From contig NZ_PSTT01000069.1 of the NCBI RefSeq assembly GCF_002931235.1, forward strand, positions 1-38,558: a DNA stretch of 38,558 nt, written 5' to 3'. How positions within the stretch are numbered: position 1 is the stretch's first letter; each line of letters begins with the position of its first letter. Position numbers and translations under genes: made by a program. The stretch is from Subtercola sp. Z020 (lineage in GTDB: Bacteria; Actinomycetota; Actinomycetes; Actinomycetales; Microbacteriaceae). Positions 9,306-16,751 of the stretch are shown here, piece by piece. The notes beneath the pieces were generated by a model. The model ran no database searches, was not told the origin of the DNA, and saw nothing but the letters and a program-made list of their open reading frames with translations.

Positions 9306-9332
9306 CAACTGATGCTGATCTCGAGATATTCC
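9306..9332 (-). promoter_or_regulatory. SigR-type autoregulatory promoter of sigR-rsrA
   Basis: On the minus strand GGAAT (9332-9328) is followed after exactly 18 bases by GTTG (9309-9306). This matches the published actinobacterial SigR/SigH consensus GGAAT-N18-GTT. It is placed to start transcription near 9299, about 25 bases before the GGAGG ribosome site. The element overlaps the first codons of aroA on the other strand. Confidence 0.8.
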
Positions 9333-10733
9333 GCCCCCGACTTCAACCCGTACGGCGATTCCGCCCCCGTCGAACCGAACCGCGACTGGGCTGCTCCCCG
9401 GGCCCGCGGCCCGCTGGCCGCCACCGTGTCGCTCCCGGGTTCGAAGAGCCTCACGAACCGCGAGCTCGTTCTGGCAGCCCTCGCCGACGGCCCCTCGCGC
9501 CTCAGCGCCCCCCTGCATTCCCGCGACACCACGCTGATGGCCGACGCACTGCGCTCGTTCGGCGTCACCATCGACGAGGTCGAGGCCCCCGCGGCATCCC
9601 GTGCCACCGGCTCCGCGGGCCGCTTCGGCGCCGACTGGCTCGTCACCCCCGCACCCGAACTGCTCGGCAGCACCACGGTCGACTGCGGCCTCGCCGGCAC
9701 CGTCATGCGCTTCCTGCCCCCGGTCGCCGCCCTGGCGCTCGGCCCCGTCGTCTTCGACGGTGACGAGGGCGCCCGCCGCCGCCCGATGGCGACCACCATC
9801 TCGTCGCTCGGCGCACTCGGCGTCGACATCAGCGCAGACGGCCGCCAGAACCTCCCCTTCACCGTCTACGGCACGGGCAGCGTCGCGGGCGGCGAGATCA
9901 CGATCGACGCCTCGTCGTCGTCGCAGTTCGTCTCGGGCCTGCTGCTCGCCGCCGCCCGCTTCGAGAACGGCCTGACCCTCCGCCACGAGGGCGAGCGCCT
10001 GCCGAGCCTGCCGCACATCGAGATGACGATCGAGACCCTGGCTGCCCGGGGGGTCACCGTCACGTCGCCCGAACCGGGTGTGTGGGAGGTGTCGCCCGGC
10101 CCGATCCGCGCCCTCGATGTGGCGATCGAGCCCGACCTCTCGAACGCTGCACCGTTCCTCGCCGCCGCCCTCGTCGCGGGCGGCTCCGTCACGTTCGCAG
10201 GCTGGCCCGCCCGCACCACCCAGGTGGGAGCGCACCTGGCCGAGCTGCTGCCGCTGTTCGGCGCCAGCGTCAGCCGGGAGGGCGACCGACTGACCGTGAC
10301 CGGTGGGCCGAGCATCCACGGCGTCGATCTCGACCTGTCGGCGGGCGGCGAACTGGCCCCGGCCATCGTGGCCATCGCGGCTCTCGCCGACTCGCCCAGC
10401 ACCATCACGGGCATCGGGCACATCCGGCACCACGAGACCGACCGCCTCGCAGCCCTCGCGGCCGAGATCAACGGCCTCGGCGGCGCGGTCACCGAACTCG
10501 ACGACGGCCTGCGCATCGAGCCCCGACCGCTCAGCGGCGGCGTCTGGCACACCTACGACGATCACCGCATGGCGCACGCCGGCGCGATCATCGGGCTCGC
10601 CGTCGACAGCGTGGTCGTCGAGAACATCGCCACGACCGCCAAGACGCTGCCCGAGTTCGCCGAGCTGTGGGAGGGCCTGGTGCACGGCGAGCCCGGGCAA
10701 CGCGCGGTCACGAGCGTGGAGCTGCCCGCGTGA
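9312..10733 (+). CDS. aroA: 3-phosphoshikimate 1-carboxyvinyltransferase (EPSP synthase)
   Basis: 473 residues. Joins shikimate-3-phosphate and PEP in the sixth step of the shikimate pathway. Motifs: [19 protein letters not shown] with the substrate-binding Lys/Ser, [23 protein letters not shown], and the C-terminal [18 protein letters not shown]. The start is the ATG at 9312 ([11 protein letters not shown]), with no clear Shine-Dalgarno sequence; a GATACT box at 9295-9300 suggests a very short leader. The first seven codons overlap the opposing sigR promoter. The stop overlaps the rsgA start (GTGA). In mycobacteria too, aroA and rsgA lie near the SigH sigma-factor locus, so this is conserved context. 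Confidence 0.96.
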   Translation: MLISRYSAPDFNPYGDSAPVEPNRDWAAPRARGPLAATVSLPGSKSLTNRELVLAALADGPSRLSAPLHSRDTTLMADALRSFGVTIDEVEAPAASRATGSAGRFGADWLVTPAPELLGSTTVDCGLAGTVMRFLPPVAALALGPVVFDGDEGARRRPMATTISSLGALGVDISADGRQNLPFTVYGTGSVAGGEITIDASSSSQFVSGLLLAAARFENGLTLRHEGERLPSLPHIEMTIETLAARGVTVTSPEPGVWEVSPGPIRALDVAIEPDLSNAAPFLAAALVAGGSVTFAGWPARTTQVGAHLAELLPLFGASVSREGDRLTVTGGPSIHGVDLDLSAGGELAPAIVAIAALADSPSTITGIGHIRHHETDRLAALAAEINGLGGAVTELDDGLRIEPRPLSGGVWHTYDDHRMAHAGAIIGLAVDSVVVENIATTAKTLPEFAELWEGLVHGEPGQRAVTSVELPA

Positions 10734-11788
10734 GCTGGTGGAGCGACGGCGTCGACGACGAGCCCGAGGAGTTCGACGAATTCGATGAGGCGAGCATCCG
10801 CATCCGGCCGAACCCGAAGGGCAACCGCCCGCGCACGAAACAGCGCCCGGAACACGCCGACGCCGAGCACGGGCGGGTTCTGAGCGTCGACCGGGGCCGG
10901 TTCGGCGTTCTCGTGCGGGAGAACGCGGCTGACGAAGCCGTGATCACCGCGTCGCGCGCACGCGAACTCGGCCGGCTCGGCATCGTCACCGGTGACACCG
11001 TGCACCTCGTGGGCGACACCAGCGGCGCCGAGGGTTCCCTCGCCCGCATTGTGCGGGTGGATGAGCGCACCACCCTCCTGCGGCGGAGCGCCGACGACTC
11101 CGACGCCGTCGAACGCGTCATCGTGGCGAACGCCGACCAGATGCTGATCGTCGTCGCCGCAGCGAACCCCGAGCCCCGGGCCAACCTGATCGACCGCTAC
11201 CTCATCGCCGCCTTTGACGCGGGCCTCGCCCCGATCCTCTGCATCACCAAGACCGACGTCGCCGACCCGACGGACTTCCTCGAGCAGTTCGACTGCTTCG
11301 ACCTCGAGATCATCATGGGCGCGAAAGACGACTTTCCGCTCGAGGCCCTCAAGGCGCTGCTCGTCGGGCACACGACGGTGACCGTCGGGCACTCCGGTGT
11401 CGGCAAGTCGACCCTCGTGAACGCACTGGTTCCGGGAACGGATCGGGCCGTCGGCCGCGTGAACGATGTGACGGGGCGCGGCCGCCACACCTCCTCGTCG
11501 ACCGTCTGCCTGCGCGTGCGCGACGTGAACGGTGACCCGGGCTGGATCATCGACACCCCGGGTGTGCGCTCCTTCGGCCTCGGCCACGTCGAGCCAGCCA
11601 ACATTCTGAAGTCGTTCGCGAACTACGCGATCCCGGCCGCCACCCTGCCGAAGGCCGCGGGCGGTATCGAGCTCAGCCAGGCGCACGACTGGGAGATCGT
11701 CGACCGCGTCGAAGCGGGCGAGCTCGGCGAGAGCGGCAAGGCGCGTCTCGAATCGCTGCAGAAGATCATCCAGACCCTCGAGAAGTAG
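10730..11788 (+). CDS. rsgA: Ribosome small-subunit-dependent GTPase A
   Basis: 352 residues with an acidic N-terminal stretch, an OB-like domain ([13 protein letters not shown]), and the circularly permuted GTPase order typical of RsgA: G4 TKTD first, then G1 GHSGVGKST, then G3 DTPG. The family acts late in 30S subunit maturation. The GTG start overlaps the aroA stop by four bases. Odd feature: the C-terminal domain (about 295-352) has no cysteine, whereas typical RsgA proteins carry a Cys/His zinc site there. Its TAG stop codon also forms the first three bases of a TAGGCT box in front of hisN. Confidence 0.93.
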   Translation: MSWWSDGVDDEPEEFDEFDEASIRIRPNPKGNRPRTKQRPEHADAEHGRVLSVDRGRFGVLVRENAADEAVITASRARELGRLGIVTGDTVHLVGDTSGAEGSLARIVRVDERTTLLRRSADDSDAVERVIVANADQMLIVVAAANPEPRANLIDRYLIAAFDAGLAPILCITKTDVADPTDFLEQFDCFDLEIIMGAKDDFPLEALKALLVGHTTVTVGHSGVGKSTLVNALVPGTDRAVGRVNDVTGRGRHTSSSTVCLRVRDVNGDPGWIIDTPGVRSFGLGHVEPANILKSFANYAIPAATLPKAAGGIELSQAHDWEIVDRVEAGELGESGKARLESLQKIIQTLEK

Positions 11789-11791
11789 GCT
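11786..11791 (+). promoter_or_regulatory. -10 box of hisN overlapping the rsgA stop codon
   Basis: TAGGCT begins with the TAG stop of rsgA and ends six bases before the hisN GTG. The geometry predicts a leaderless hisN transcript. No good -35 is visible. Confidence 0.5.
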
Positions 11792-11797
11792 GGGCGG

Positions 11798-12613
11798 GTG
11801 ACTGCACCCGCCGACGCTGCCCCCTCCTCCCCCACGCTCGCCGACGATCTGGCGCTGGCGCTGCGCCTCGCCGACGCCGCAGACGACGTCTCACTCAGCC
11901 GGTTCAGGGCGCTCGACCTGGTGGTCGAGCAGAAGCCCGACCGCACGCCGGTGACGGATGCCGACCGGGCGGTCGAACGGTCGATCCGCGACGGTCTCGC
12001 GGCGGAGCGGCCGACCGACGCGATCCTCGGCGAGGAGTACGGCACGGCGGGCGACTCGCGCCGGCAGTGGATCATCGACCCGATCGACGGAACCGCGAAC
12101 TTCCTGCGGGGGGTGCCTGTGTGGGCCACGCTGATCGCGCTGGTGGTCGATGGGGTGGCCGTGGTCGGCGTCGTCAGTTCACCGGCCCTGCAGAAGCGCT
12201 GGTGGGCATCCCGCGCAGGCGGCGCCTGGCTGAGCGAGGAGGGCGCCGCACCCCGCCGACTCAGTGTGTCGAAGGTCGCCGACCTGGCAGACGCATCGAT
12301 CAGCTACAACTCGTTGAAGGGGTGGGACGAAGCGGGCCGTCTCGATGCACTGCTCCGCCTCTCCCGCGCGGTCTGGCGCACCCGCGCGTACGGCGAGATG
12401 TGGTCGTACATGATGGTGGCGGAGGGCCTGGTCGACGTGGCCGGCGAATACGACCTGCAGCCCTACGACGTGGCCGCGCTCATCCCCATCGTCGAAGAGG
12501 CCGGCGGCCGGTTCACAGGACTCGCCGGTGAAGACGCGCTCTGGGCCGGGAGTGCGCTGGCAACCAACGGCAGCCTGCACATTCCCACCGTGGCGGTTCT
12601 CTCCGAAAGCTAG
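11798..12613 (+). CDS. hisN: Histidinol-phosphatase, inositol monophosphatase family
   Basis: 271 residues. Metal-dependent phosphatase signature: GEEYGTAGDS, then WIIDPIDGTANFLRG (the DPIDGT metal site), and a C-terminal DLQPYDVAALIPIVEEAGG. In actinobacteria this subgroup is usually HisN, which removes phosphate from L-histidinol phosphate in histidine synthesis; inositol-1-phosphatase is the main alternative. The GTG start lies nine bases after the rsgA stop with no ribosome site, but with TAGGCT six bases ahead. Its own TAG stop is reused in the -10 box of cysK. Confidence 0.87.
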   Translation: MTAPADAAPSSPTLADDLALALRLADAADDVSLSRFRALDLVVEQKPDRTPVTDADRAVERSIRDGLAAERPTDAILGEEYGTAGDSRRQWIIDPIDGTANFLRGVPVWATLIALVVDGVAVVGVVSSPALQKRWWASRAGGAWLSEEGAAPRRLSVSKVADLADASISYNSLKGWDEAGRLDALLRLSRAVWRTRAYGEMWSYMMVAEGLVDVAGEYDLQPYDVAALIPIVEEAGGRFTGLAGEDALWAGSALATNGSLHIPTVAVLSES

Positions 12614-12616
12614 GCT
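12611..12616 (+). promoter_or_regulatory. -10 box of cysK overlapping the hisN stop codon
   Basis: TAGGCT begins with the TAG stop of hisN and ends six bases before the cysK ATG. It is the same hexamer and spacing as at the rsgA/hisN junction. Confidence 0.5.
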
Positions 12617-12622
12617 TGCCGC

Positions 12623-13558
12623 ATGTCACGTATCTACGAGAACATCACCGACCTCGTCGGGCACACCCCGCTCGTTCGCGTCAACCGCCTCACAGAGGGT
12701 GTCGACGCCACCATCCTCGCCAAGCTCGAGTTCTACAATCCCGCCAACAGCGTGAAAGACCGCATCGGCGTCGCCATCATCGATGCCGCTGAGAAGGCCG
12801 GCGCGCTGAAACCCGGCGGAACCATCGTCGAGGGCACGAGCGGCAACACCGGCATCGCGCTCGCAATGGTGGGCGCCGCCCGCGGGTACCGCGTCATCCT
12901 CACCATGCCCGAGACGATGAGCATGGAGCGCCGCGTGCTGCTGCGCGCCTACGGAGCAGAGCTGGTGCTGACCCCCGGCCCCGACGGCATGCGCGGCGCG
13001 GTCGAGACCGCCGTGCAGATCGCCGCAGAGACCGAGGGCGCCATCCTCGCCCGCCAGTTCGAGAACGAGGCCAACCCCGCGATCCACTTCGCGACCACCG
13101 GCCCCGAAGTGTGGGAGGACACCGACGGCGCCGTCGACATCTTCATCGCAGGCATCGGCACCGGCGGCACGATCACGGGCGTCGGGCACTACCTGCGGGA
13201 GAAGAACCCCGACATCCAGATCATCGGCGTCGAACCCAAAGACAGCCCGATCCTGAACGGTGGGGCCCCCGGACCGCACAAGATCCAGGGCATCGGTGCG
13301 AACTTCGTGCCCGCCCTGCTCGACACGGAGGTCTACGACGAGGTCATCGATGTGACGCTCGACGACTCCATCCGCCTCTCCCGGCAGATGGCCACCGACG
13401 AGGGCATCCTGGCCGGCATCTCCTCCGGCGCGATCATGTGGGCCGCACTCGAGGTCGCGAAGCGCCCCGAGAACGCCGGCAAGACGATCGTGGTCATCGT
13501 CTGCGACTTCGGCGAGCGCTACGTGTCGTCGGTGCTGTACGACGACATTCGCGGCTGA
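12623..13558 (+). CDS. cysK: Cysteine synthase A (O-acetylserine sulfhydrylase)
   Basis: 311 residues, the normal CysK length. PLP-dependent beta-replacement enzyme that makes cysteine from O-acetylserine and sulfide. Seen: [11 protein letters not shown] with the PLP-binding Lys, [12 protein letters not shown] (substrate loop), [10 protein letters not shown] (phosphate cradle) and GISSGA. The next gene encodes serine acetyltransferase six bases away, so the two form the usual cysteine synthesis unit. Cysteine also feeds mycothiol, which links it functionally to the nearby SigR/RsrA thiol-stress system. Confidence 0.96.
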   Translation: MSRIYENITDLVGHTPLVRVNRLTEGVDATILAKLEFYNPANSVKDRIGVAIIDAAEKAGALKPGGTIVEGTSGNTGIALAMVGAARGYRVILTMPETMSMERRVLLRAYGAELVLTPGPDGMRGAVETAVQIAAETEGAILARQFENEANPAIHFATTGPEVWEDTDGAVDIFIAGIGTGGTITGVGHYLREKNPDIQIIGVEPKDSPILNGGAPGPHKIQGIGANFVPALLDTEVYDEVIDVTLDDSIRLSRQMATDEGILAGISSGAIMWAALEVAKRPENAGKTIVVIVCDFGERYVSSVLYDDIRG

Positions 13559-13564
13559 CGGCCG

Positions 13565-14107
13565 TTGGGCTTCTTCTCCCGCCTCGACGAAGACCTGCGG
13601 AACGCCCAGAGTCGCGACCCGGCGGCCAGGTCGAAGCTCGACGTTCTGCTCGCCTACTCGGGCCTCCATGCGGTGTGGATGCATCGCCTGAGCCATGCGC
13701 TGTGGCTCCGGCCCGGGCTGGCGTTGCCCGCCCGGCTGGTGTCGCAGCTGGCGCGCTTCCTGACGGGCGTCGAGATCCATCCCGGGGCCGTCATCGGCCG
13801 GCGTGTGTTCATCGACCACGGCATGGGCGTCGTCATCGGCGAGACGGCCCGGGTGGGTGACGACGTGCTGATCTACCACGGCGTCACCCTGGGCGGGCTC
13901 GGGCCGGTGAGGGGTCACCGGCATCCGACCATCGGCGACGGCGTGCTCCTGGGGGCCGGGGCCAAGCTGCTCGGGCCCATCATCATCGGCGAGGGTTCTG
14001 CTGTCGGCGCCAACGCCGTCGTGCTGCAGGATGCTCCGCCGAACTCGCTCGTGACCGGAGTGCCGGCGACCCACCGGCCCCGGGTGCCGGTGCGACGCGA
14101 ACCCTGA
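13565..14107 (+). CDS. cysE: Serine O-acetyltransferase
   Basis: 180 residues. Makes O-acetylserine from serine and acetyl-CoA for the cysK product upstream. It has an N-terminal helical part and a left-handed beta-helix of hexapeptide repeats: [44 protein letters not shown] shows the catalytic DH and the conserved HGVTLGG. It is short, like other actinobacterial CysE proteins. The only start consistent with the family is a TTG six bases after the cysK stop, with no ribosome site; it probably depends on translational re-initiation. A strong hairpin follows. Confidence 0.93.
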   Translation: MGFFSRLDEDLRNAQSRDPAARSKLDVLLAYSGLHAVWMHRLSHALWLRPGLALPARLVSQLARFLTGVEIHPGAVIGRRVFIDHGMGVVIGETARVGDDVLIYHGVTLGGLGPVRGHRHPTIGDGVLLGAGAKLLGPIIIGEGSAVGANAVVLQDAPPNSLVTGVPATHRPRVPVRREP

Positions 14108-14148
14108 CGACCGCTGCGCGGAAAGCCGGTGCCTGCCCCGGACGACGA

Positions 14149-14179
14149 AACCCCTCCCCGCTGTCGCGTGGGAGGGGTT
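14149..14179. terminator. Bidirectional hairpin between cysE and the small membrane gene
   Basis: AACCCCTCCC (14149-14158) pairs perfectly with GGGAGGGGTT (14170-14179) over an 11-base loop. It lies 42 bases past the cysE stop and 18 bases past the stop of the converging minus-strand gene, so it can end both. The AA/TT ends give short U runs both ways. Confidence 0.75.
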
Positions 14180-14197
14180 CGTTCGTCAGAAGACGGG

Positions 14198-14359
14198 TCA
14201 GACCTTGCGCCCGGTGATGAAGCGCAGCAGGAAGACGATCAGCGCGATGACCAGAAGCACCACGCCGACCCAGATGAGGAAGCTGAGCGACTGAGTCACT
14301 CCGCCGGTGATGAGCAAGACAACCGCGATGATCGCGATGATCGCTACCAGAATGTTCAT
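14198..14359 (-). CDS. Small two-helix membrane protein, uncharacterised
   Basis: 53 residues that are almost entirely two hydrophobic helices (about 2-24 and 27-46) followed by RFITGRKV, a short basic tail probably in the cytoplasm. No Cys, His or recognisable family motif. The gene is real by context: AGGAGG sits ten bases before the ATG, a good TTGACG-N17-TAGCCT promoter lies upstream, and a terminator follows. Such mini-proteins often modulate a larger membrane complex or respond to envelope stress, but no function can be assigned here. A 9-bp hairpin directly abuts the ribosome site. Confidence 0.75.
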   Translation of the reverse strand: MNILVAIIAIIAVVLLITGGVTQSLSFLIWVGVVLLVIALIVFLLRFITGRKV

Positions 14360-14373
14360 GAGAAGTACCCCTC

Positions 14374-14405
14374 CTGAGTGTGTGCGTGGCAGTGGCCACA
14401 CTCAG
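14374..14405 (-). promoter_or_regulatory. 5'-leader hairpin overlapping the ribosome site of the small membrane gene
   Basis: In the minus-strand mRNA CTGAGTGTG pairs with CACACTCAG (9 bp, 14-base loop). The last two stem bases are also the first two of the AGGAGG ribosome site (14375-14370). The stem could modulate ribosome access. Confidence 0.45.
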
Positions 14406-14526
14406 ATGGTAGCGCCGCGGGGCGCCACCCCTGCGGGTCTTGCGGCCGGCGAGCCTTCTGCGGTAGCGCGGGTCGCTCTGCATCGTCCGTAAGAGCTCCG
14501 GAGCCTCCCGGTGCGCGGAACGAATC

Positions 14527-14555
14527 AGGCTAAGTGACTGGCCGCGGGTCGTCAA
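14527..14555 (-). promoter_or_regulatory. Housekeeping promoter for the small membrane gene
   Basis: Minus-strand TTGACG (14555-14550), a 17-base spacer, then TAGCCT (14532-14527). This is the best sigma-70-type promoter seen in the window. It predicts a transcription start near 14520 and a leader of about 160 bases. Between this leader and the AraC-type gene I see no coding sequence; 14589-14596 and 14616-14623 form one more short inverted repeat (AGAGGCGG/CCGCCTCT). Confidence 0.65.
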
Positions 14556-14702
14556 GGGTACTCTTTTGCGTCTTGTCAGACCCCGCGAAGAGGCGGATAG
14601 TTCATGGTGACCCCGCCGCCTCTCCCCCACGAAGTCGGCGCGGGCGGAGTTCCGGTCTGTGCACGGGCGAGTTCTGACGCCTCCTGCCCACCGTGAATCT
14701 CT

Positions 14703-14745
14703 GTGGTTCGGTTTCCGGCAATCGGGTAGCCGGAAGCCGGACCAC
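14703..14745 (-). terminator. Long hairpin terminator of the AraC-type regulator gene
   Basis: Stem 14703-14719 with 14729-14745: 17 paired positions, two of them G-T, and a nine-base loop. It begins one base past the regulator's stop codon on the minus strand. Confidence 0.75.
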
Positions 14746-14746
14746 C

Positions 14747-15721
14747 TCACCTCAGAACGTCGAGCGACGCCTCCTCGATCTCGACCAGCGGATGACCCGC
14801 CAGCAGTTCCCGGGGGGTCACACCGTAGGTCGAGCGGAGCGCGTAACGCAGCTCTTTCACGCTCGAGAAGCCGGCCTGCAGGGCGATCTCGGCGACGGAA
14901 CGCGGGGCCTTCGATGCCGCCCGGAGCGCCGCCAGCGCCGTGTCGAGCCGCCGCGCCCTGATCGACTCCGCCGGCCCCGCACCGTGGGCGCTGAAGGAGC
15001 GCTGCAGGTGCCTGAGAGAGACGTTCAGGCTCTCGGCGAGCACCTGCGGGGAGAACTCCGGGTCGGCGGAGTGCCGCGCGATGAGCGCCTCTGCGCGGGT
15101 GCGGAGGGTCTCGGAGAATGCCTCGGCCTCGGAGCGGGACCCCGTGTTCTCGAGGAACAGCCCCGCCATCATCTGCACCAGAACCGTCGAGGCCGGCTCG
15201 ACCGCGACGCGGGCGTCGCCGGCCGCCGCCAGTTCCTCGATCAGGGCGAGAACGAACGACAGGGCCGGCCGCTTCAGCCGGGAGGAATCGGAGAACGCCC
15301 CGATCGCGTGCCGCACGGTCACCCCGTAGGTCGCGAGCCTGTCCCGGTGGATCGAGAGCATGACCACCCGTGACTTCACCGGGTTGATGGCCTCGACCTG
15401 GTCCCACCCCGCCATGTAGCCCGCCTGGCCGGCCTCGAAACGGAAGGTCCGCCCGCCGTCGTACAGTTCGAAGAGGCCGTGCCGCACGAAGACCACGCTG
15501 ACGTATTCGAGCTGGCCGGGGTCGCGCCCCGACGGGGAGATCTGCAACGGCGTCTGTGCGACGTCGGAGACGACGACCCCCGAGAGCGACCAGCGCCTCC
15601 CCCGGGAGTGGAACTCCTCCGGGTCGTCGGCGACGAGATGCGGCCCGAGGGCGCGCAGCCCGTCTCTCCCGTTCAGGCTCCACTGTTCTGGTTTCGGGTG
15701 CGCCAAACTGAGCTCACTCAT
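14747..15721 (-). CDS. AraC-family transcriptional regulator
   Basis: 324 residues. The N-terminal half resembles the cupin-like AraC sensing domain (VVFVRHGLFELYDGGRTFRFEAGQAGYMAG). The C-terminal ~100 residues are an AraC/XylS double helix-turn-helix: LAESLNVSLRHLQRSFSAHGAGPAESIRARRLDTAL, then SVAEIALQAGFSSVKELRYALRSTYGVTPRELL. The ATG at 15721 has AGGA eight bases upstream; an ATG at 15745 would extend it. It is divergent from a LuxR-type gene across a 207-base region holding two TACCCC direct repeats 20 bases apart, which suit AraC-type binding. Ligand and targets are unknown; no enzyme or transporter gene is directly attached. Confidence 0.88.
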   Translation of the reverse strand: MSELSLAHPKPEQWSLNGRDGLRALGPHLVADDPEEFHSRGRRWSLSGVVVSDVAQTPLQISPSGRDPGQLEYVSVVFVRHGLFELYDGGRTFRFEAGQAGYMAGWDQVEAINPVKSRVVMLSIHRDRLATYGVTVRHAIGAFSDSSRLKRPALSFVLALIEELAAAGDARVAVEPASTVLVQMMAGLFLENTGSRSEAEAFSETLRTRAEALIARHSADPEFSPQVLAESLNVSLRHLQRSFSAHGAGPAESIRARRLDTALAALRAASKAPRSVAEIALQAGFSSVKELRYALRSTYGVTPRELLAGHPLVEIEEASLDVLR

Positions 15722-15758
15722 CTTGTTCCTGCTTTCGCCCCACACGAAGTCGGCACTG

Positions 15759-15806
15759 CCTGAATACCCCTCAGGACTTCAGGTTACCCCCAGCGCCATG
15801 TATATG
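15759..15806. promoter_or_regulatory. Divergent control region of the AraC/LuxR pair
   Basis: Contains direct repeats TACCCC at 15765-15770 and 15785-15790 (20 bases apart, two helical turns) and the inverted pair CCTGAA/TTCAGG at 15759-15764 and 15778-15783. TATATG at 15801-15806 is a plus-strand -10 candidate with TTCAGG 17 bases ahead. The layout resembles an AraC-type binding site next to a promoter. Confidence 0.45.
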
Positions 15807-15928
15807 ACCACTCGCGACGCCTGTTCGACGGCTTCCGGCGGCACTGCTCTGTTCGGGTGAGAATCGGATGCACGCCGACCCGGGGGGTACCACGAGGGGC
15901 CGGCGACGAGAGGAATGTGGGGTTCCGA

Positions 15929-16705
15929 ATGAAAACGAAACGGTCACTGGTCGTGCTCGACGACCGCGCCGTGCTGGTCGACGGCATCGTCACCGTCGCG
16001 CAGTACAGCTTTCCCGAACTGCGGGTCACCGCCAGCGCCGAGACGCTGGCGAGGGTGTCAGCCGTGGCGCGACCCGGGCGCGCGGGAGGCCCCTCCGACG
16101 AACAGCACGTGCTCGTCGTCGGTGGCAGCTGGCTGGGCGAACTGCCGACGTGCCGGCCGATCCAGGCCGCGCTCACCTCCGGCGCCTCGGTCGTCGCGCT
16201 GGTCGATGCACACTCACCGTGCGACCTGTACGCGCTCCGGGCATCCGGTGTCAGCGTCTTCGTCTGCACGTCGGAGGGCATGAACGAACTGCTGCGCGGC
16301 ATCGAACGCGCCTTCGACCGGCAGGCGTACCTGTCGCCCGACTCCGAGAACCTCTTCTCGAAGCCGGCGCGCATCGCCCCGCGGATCAGCCCGCGCGAAC
16401 GCCAGATCGCCTTGCTGTACCTCTCGGAGAACGACTTCACGGTCGACGACGTCGCCGGCATGCTGCGCATCAGCTCCCAGACGGTGCGCTCGCACCTCGC
16501 CCGGCTGCGCAGTCACTTCACGGCGGCGGGCTTCAGTGTGCGCAACCGCCTGGAGCTCCGCCAGGCGCTGGTCGAGATCGGCATGCTCGATTCCGCCCAG
16601 GGTGCCCCGACAGCGGCGGTGCACCACCAGCCGCCCGCTCTGCAGGGTGAACCGCGGTTCCGCTACGCCGGCGAGAGCGCGCTGCACTCCTCGAAGGTCG
16701 GCTAG
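15929..16705 (+). CDS. LuxR-type regulator with a degenerate receiver domain
   Basis: 258 residues. Residues 152-215 form a LuxR/NarL helix-turn-helix: ISPRERQIALLYLSENDFTVDD, then MLRISSQTVRSHLARLRSHF. The N-terminal 130 residues follow a response-regulator fold (VVLDDRAVLVDGIV keeps the acidic pair), but the phosphorylated Asp position reads VLVVGGSW and the conserved Lys is replaced in VFVCTSEG. Phosphorylation is therefore unlikely. No histidine kinase is nearby. Start chosen at ATG 15929; in-frame GTGs at 15917 and 15857 are alternatives. AGAGGA ends 14 bases before the ATG and two before the GTG at 15917. Targets are unknown; the AraC-type gene opposite is one candidate. Confidence 0.85.
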   Translation: MKTKRSLVVLDDRAVLVDGIVTVAQYSFPELRVTASAETLARVSAVARPGRAGGPSDEQHVLVVGGSWLGELPTCRPIQAALTSGASVVALVDAHSPCDLYALRASGVSVFVCTSEGMNELLRGIERAFDRQAYLSPDSENLFSKPARIAPRISPRERQIALLYLSENDFTVDDVAGMLRISSQTVRSHLARLRSHFTAAGFSVRNRLELRQALVEIGMLDSAQGAPTAAVHHQPPALQGEPRFRYAGESALHSSKVG

Positions 16706-16751
16706 GCGCCCGCTGCGGCTCCGCGAGAGCGCCGCGCTCCCGGGCCTCGGC

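Noticed and set aside
8934-9311. Upstream extension of aroA in the same frame
   Set aside because: The extension overlaps the sigR start region on the other strand and encodes no EPSP synthase sequence; the family begins at [11 protein letters not shown] (9312).
9261-10700. Upstream extension of sigR by about 480 codons
   Set aside because: The added part is antisense to aroA; GGAGG at the proper distance marks the ATG at 9260 as the start.
14628-15754. CACGAAGTCGGC repeated on both sides of the AraC-type gene (14628-14639 and 15743-15754)
   Set aside because: Only 12 bases match and the flanks differ; repeats of this length arise by chance in 38 kb, and there is no mobile element to explain them.
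15915-15932. Five-codon upstream reading frame whose TGA overlaps the LuxR-type ATG
   Set aside because: The purine-rich ribosome site touches its ATG directly with no spacing, so translation of it is doubtful.
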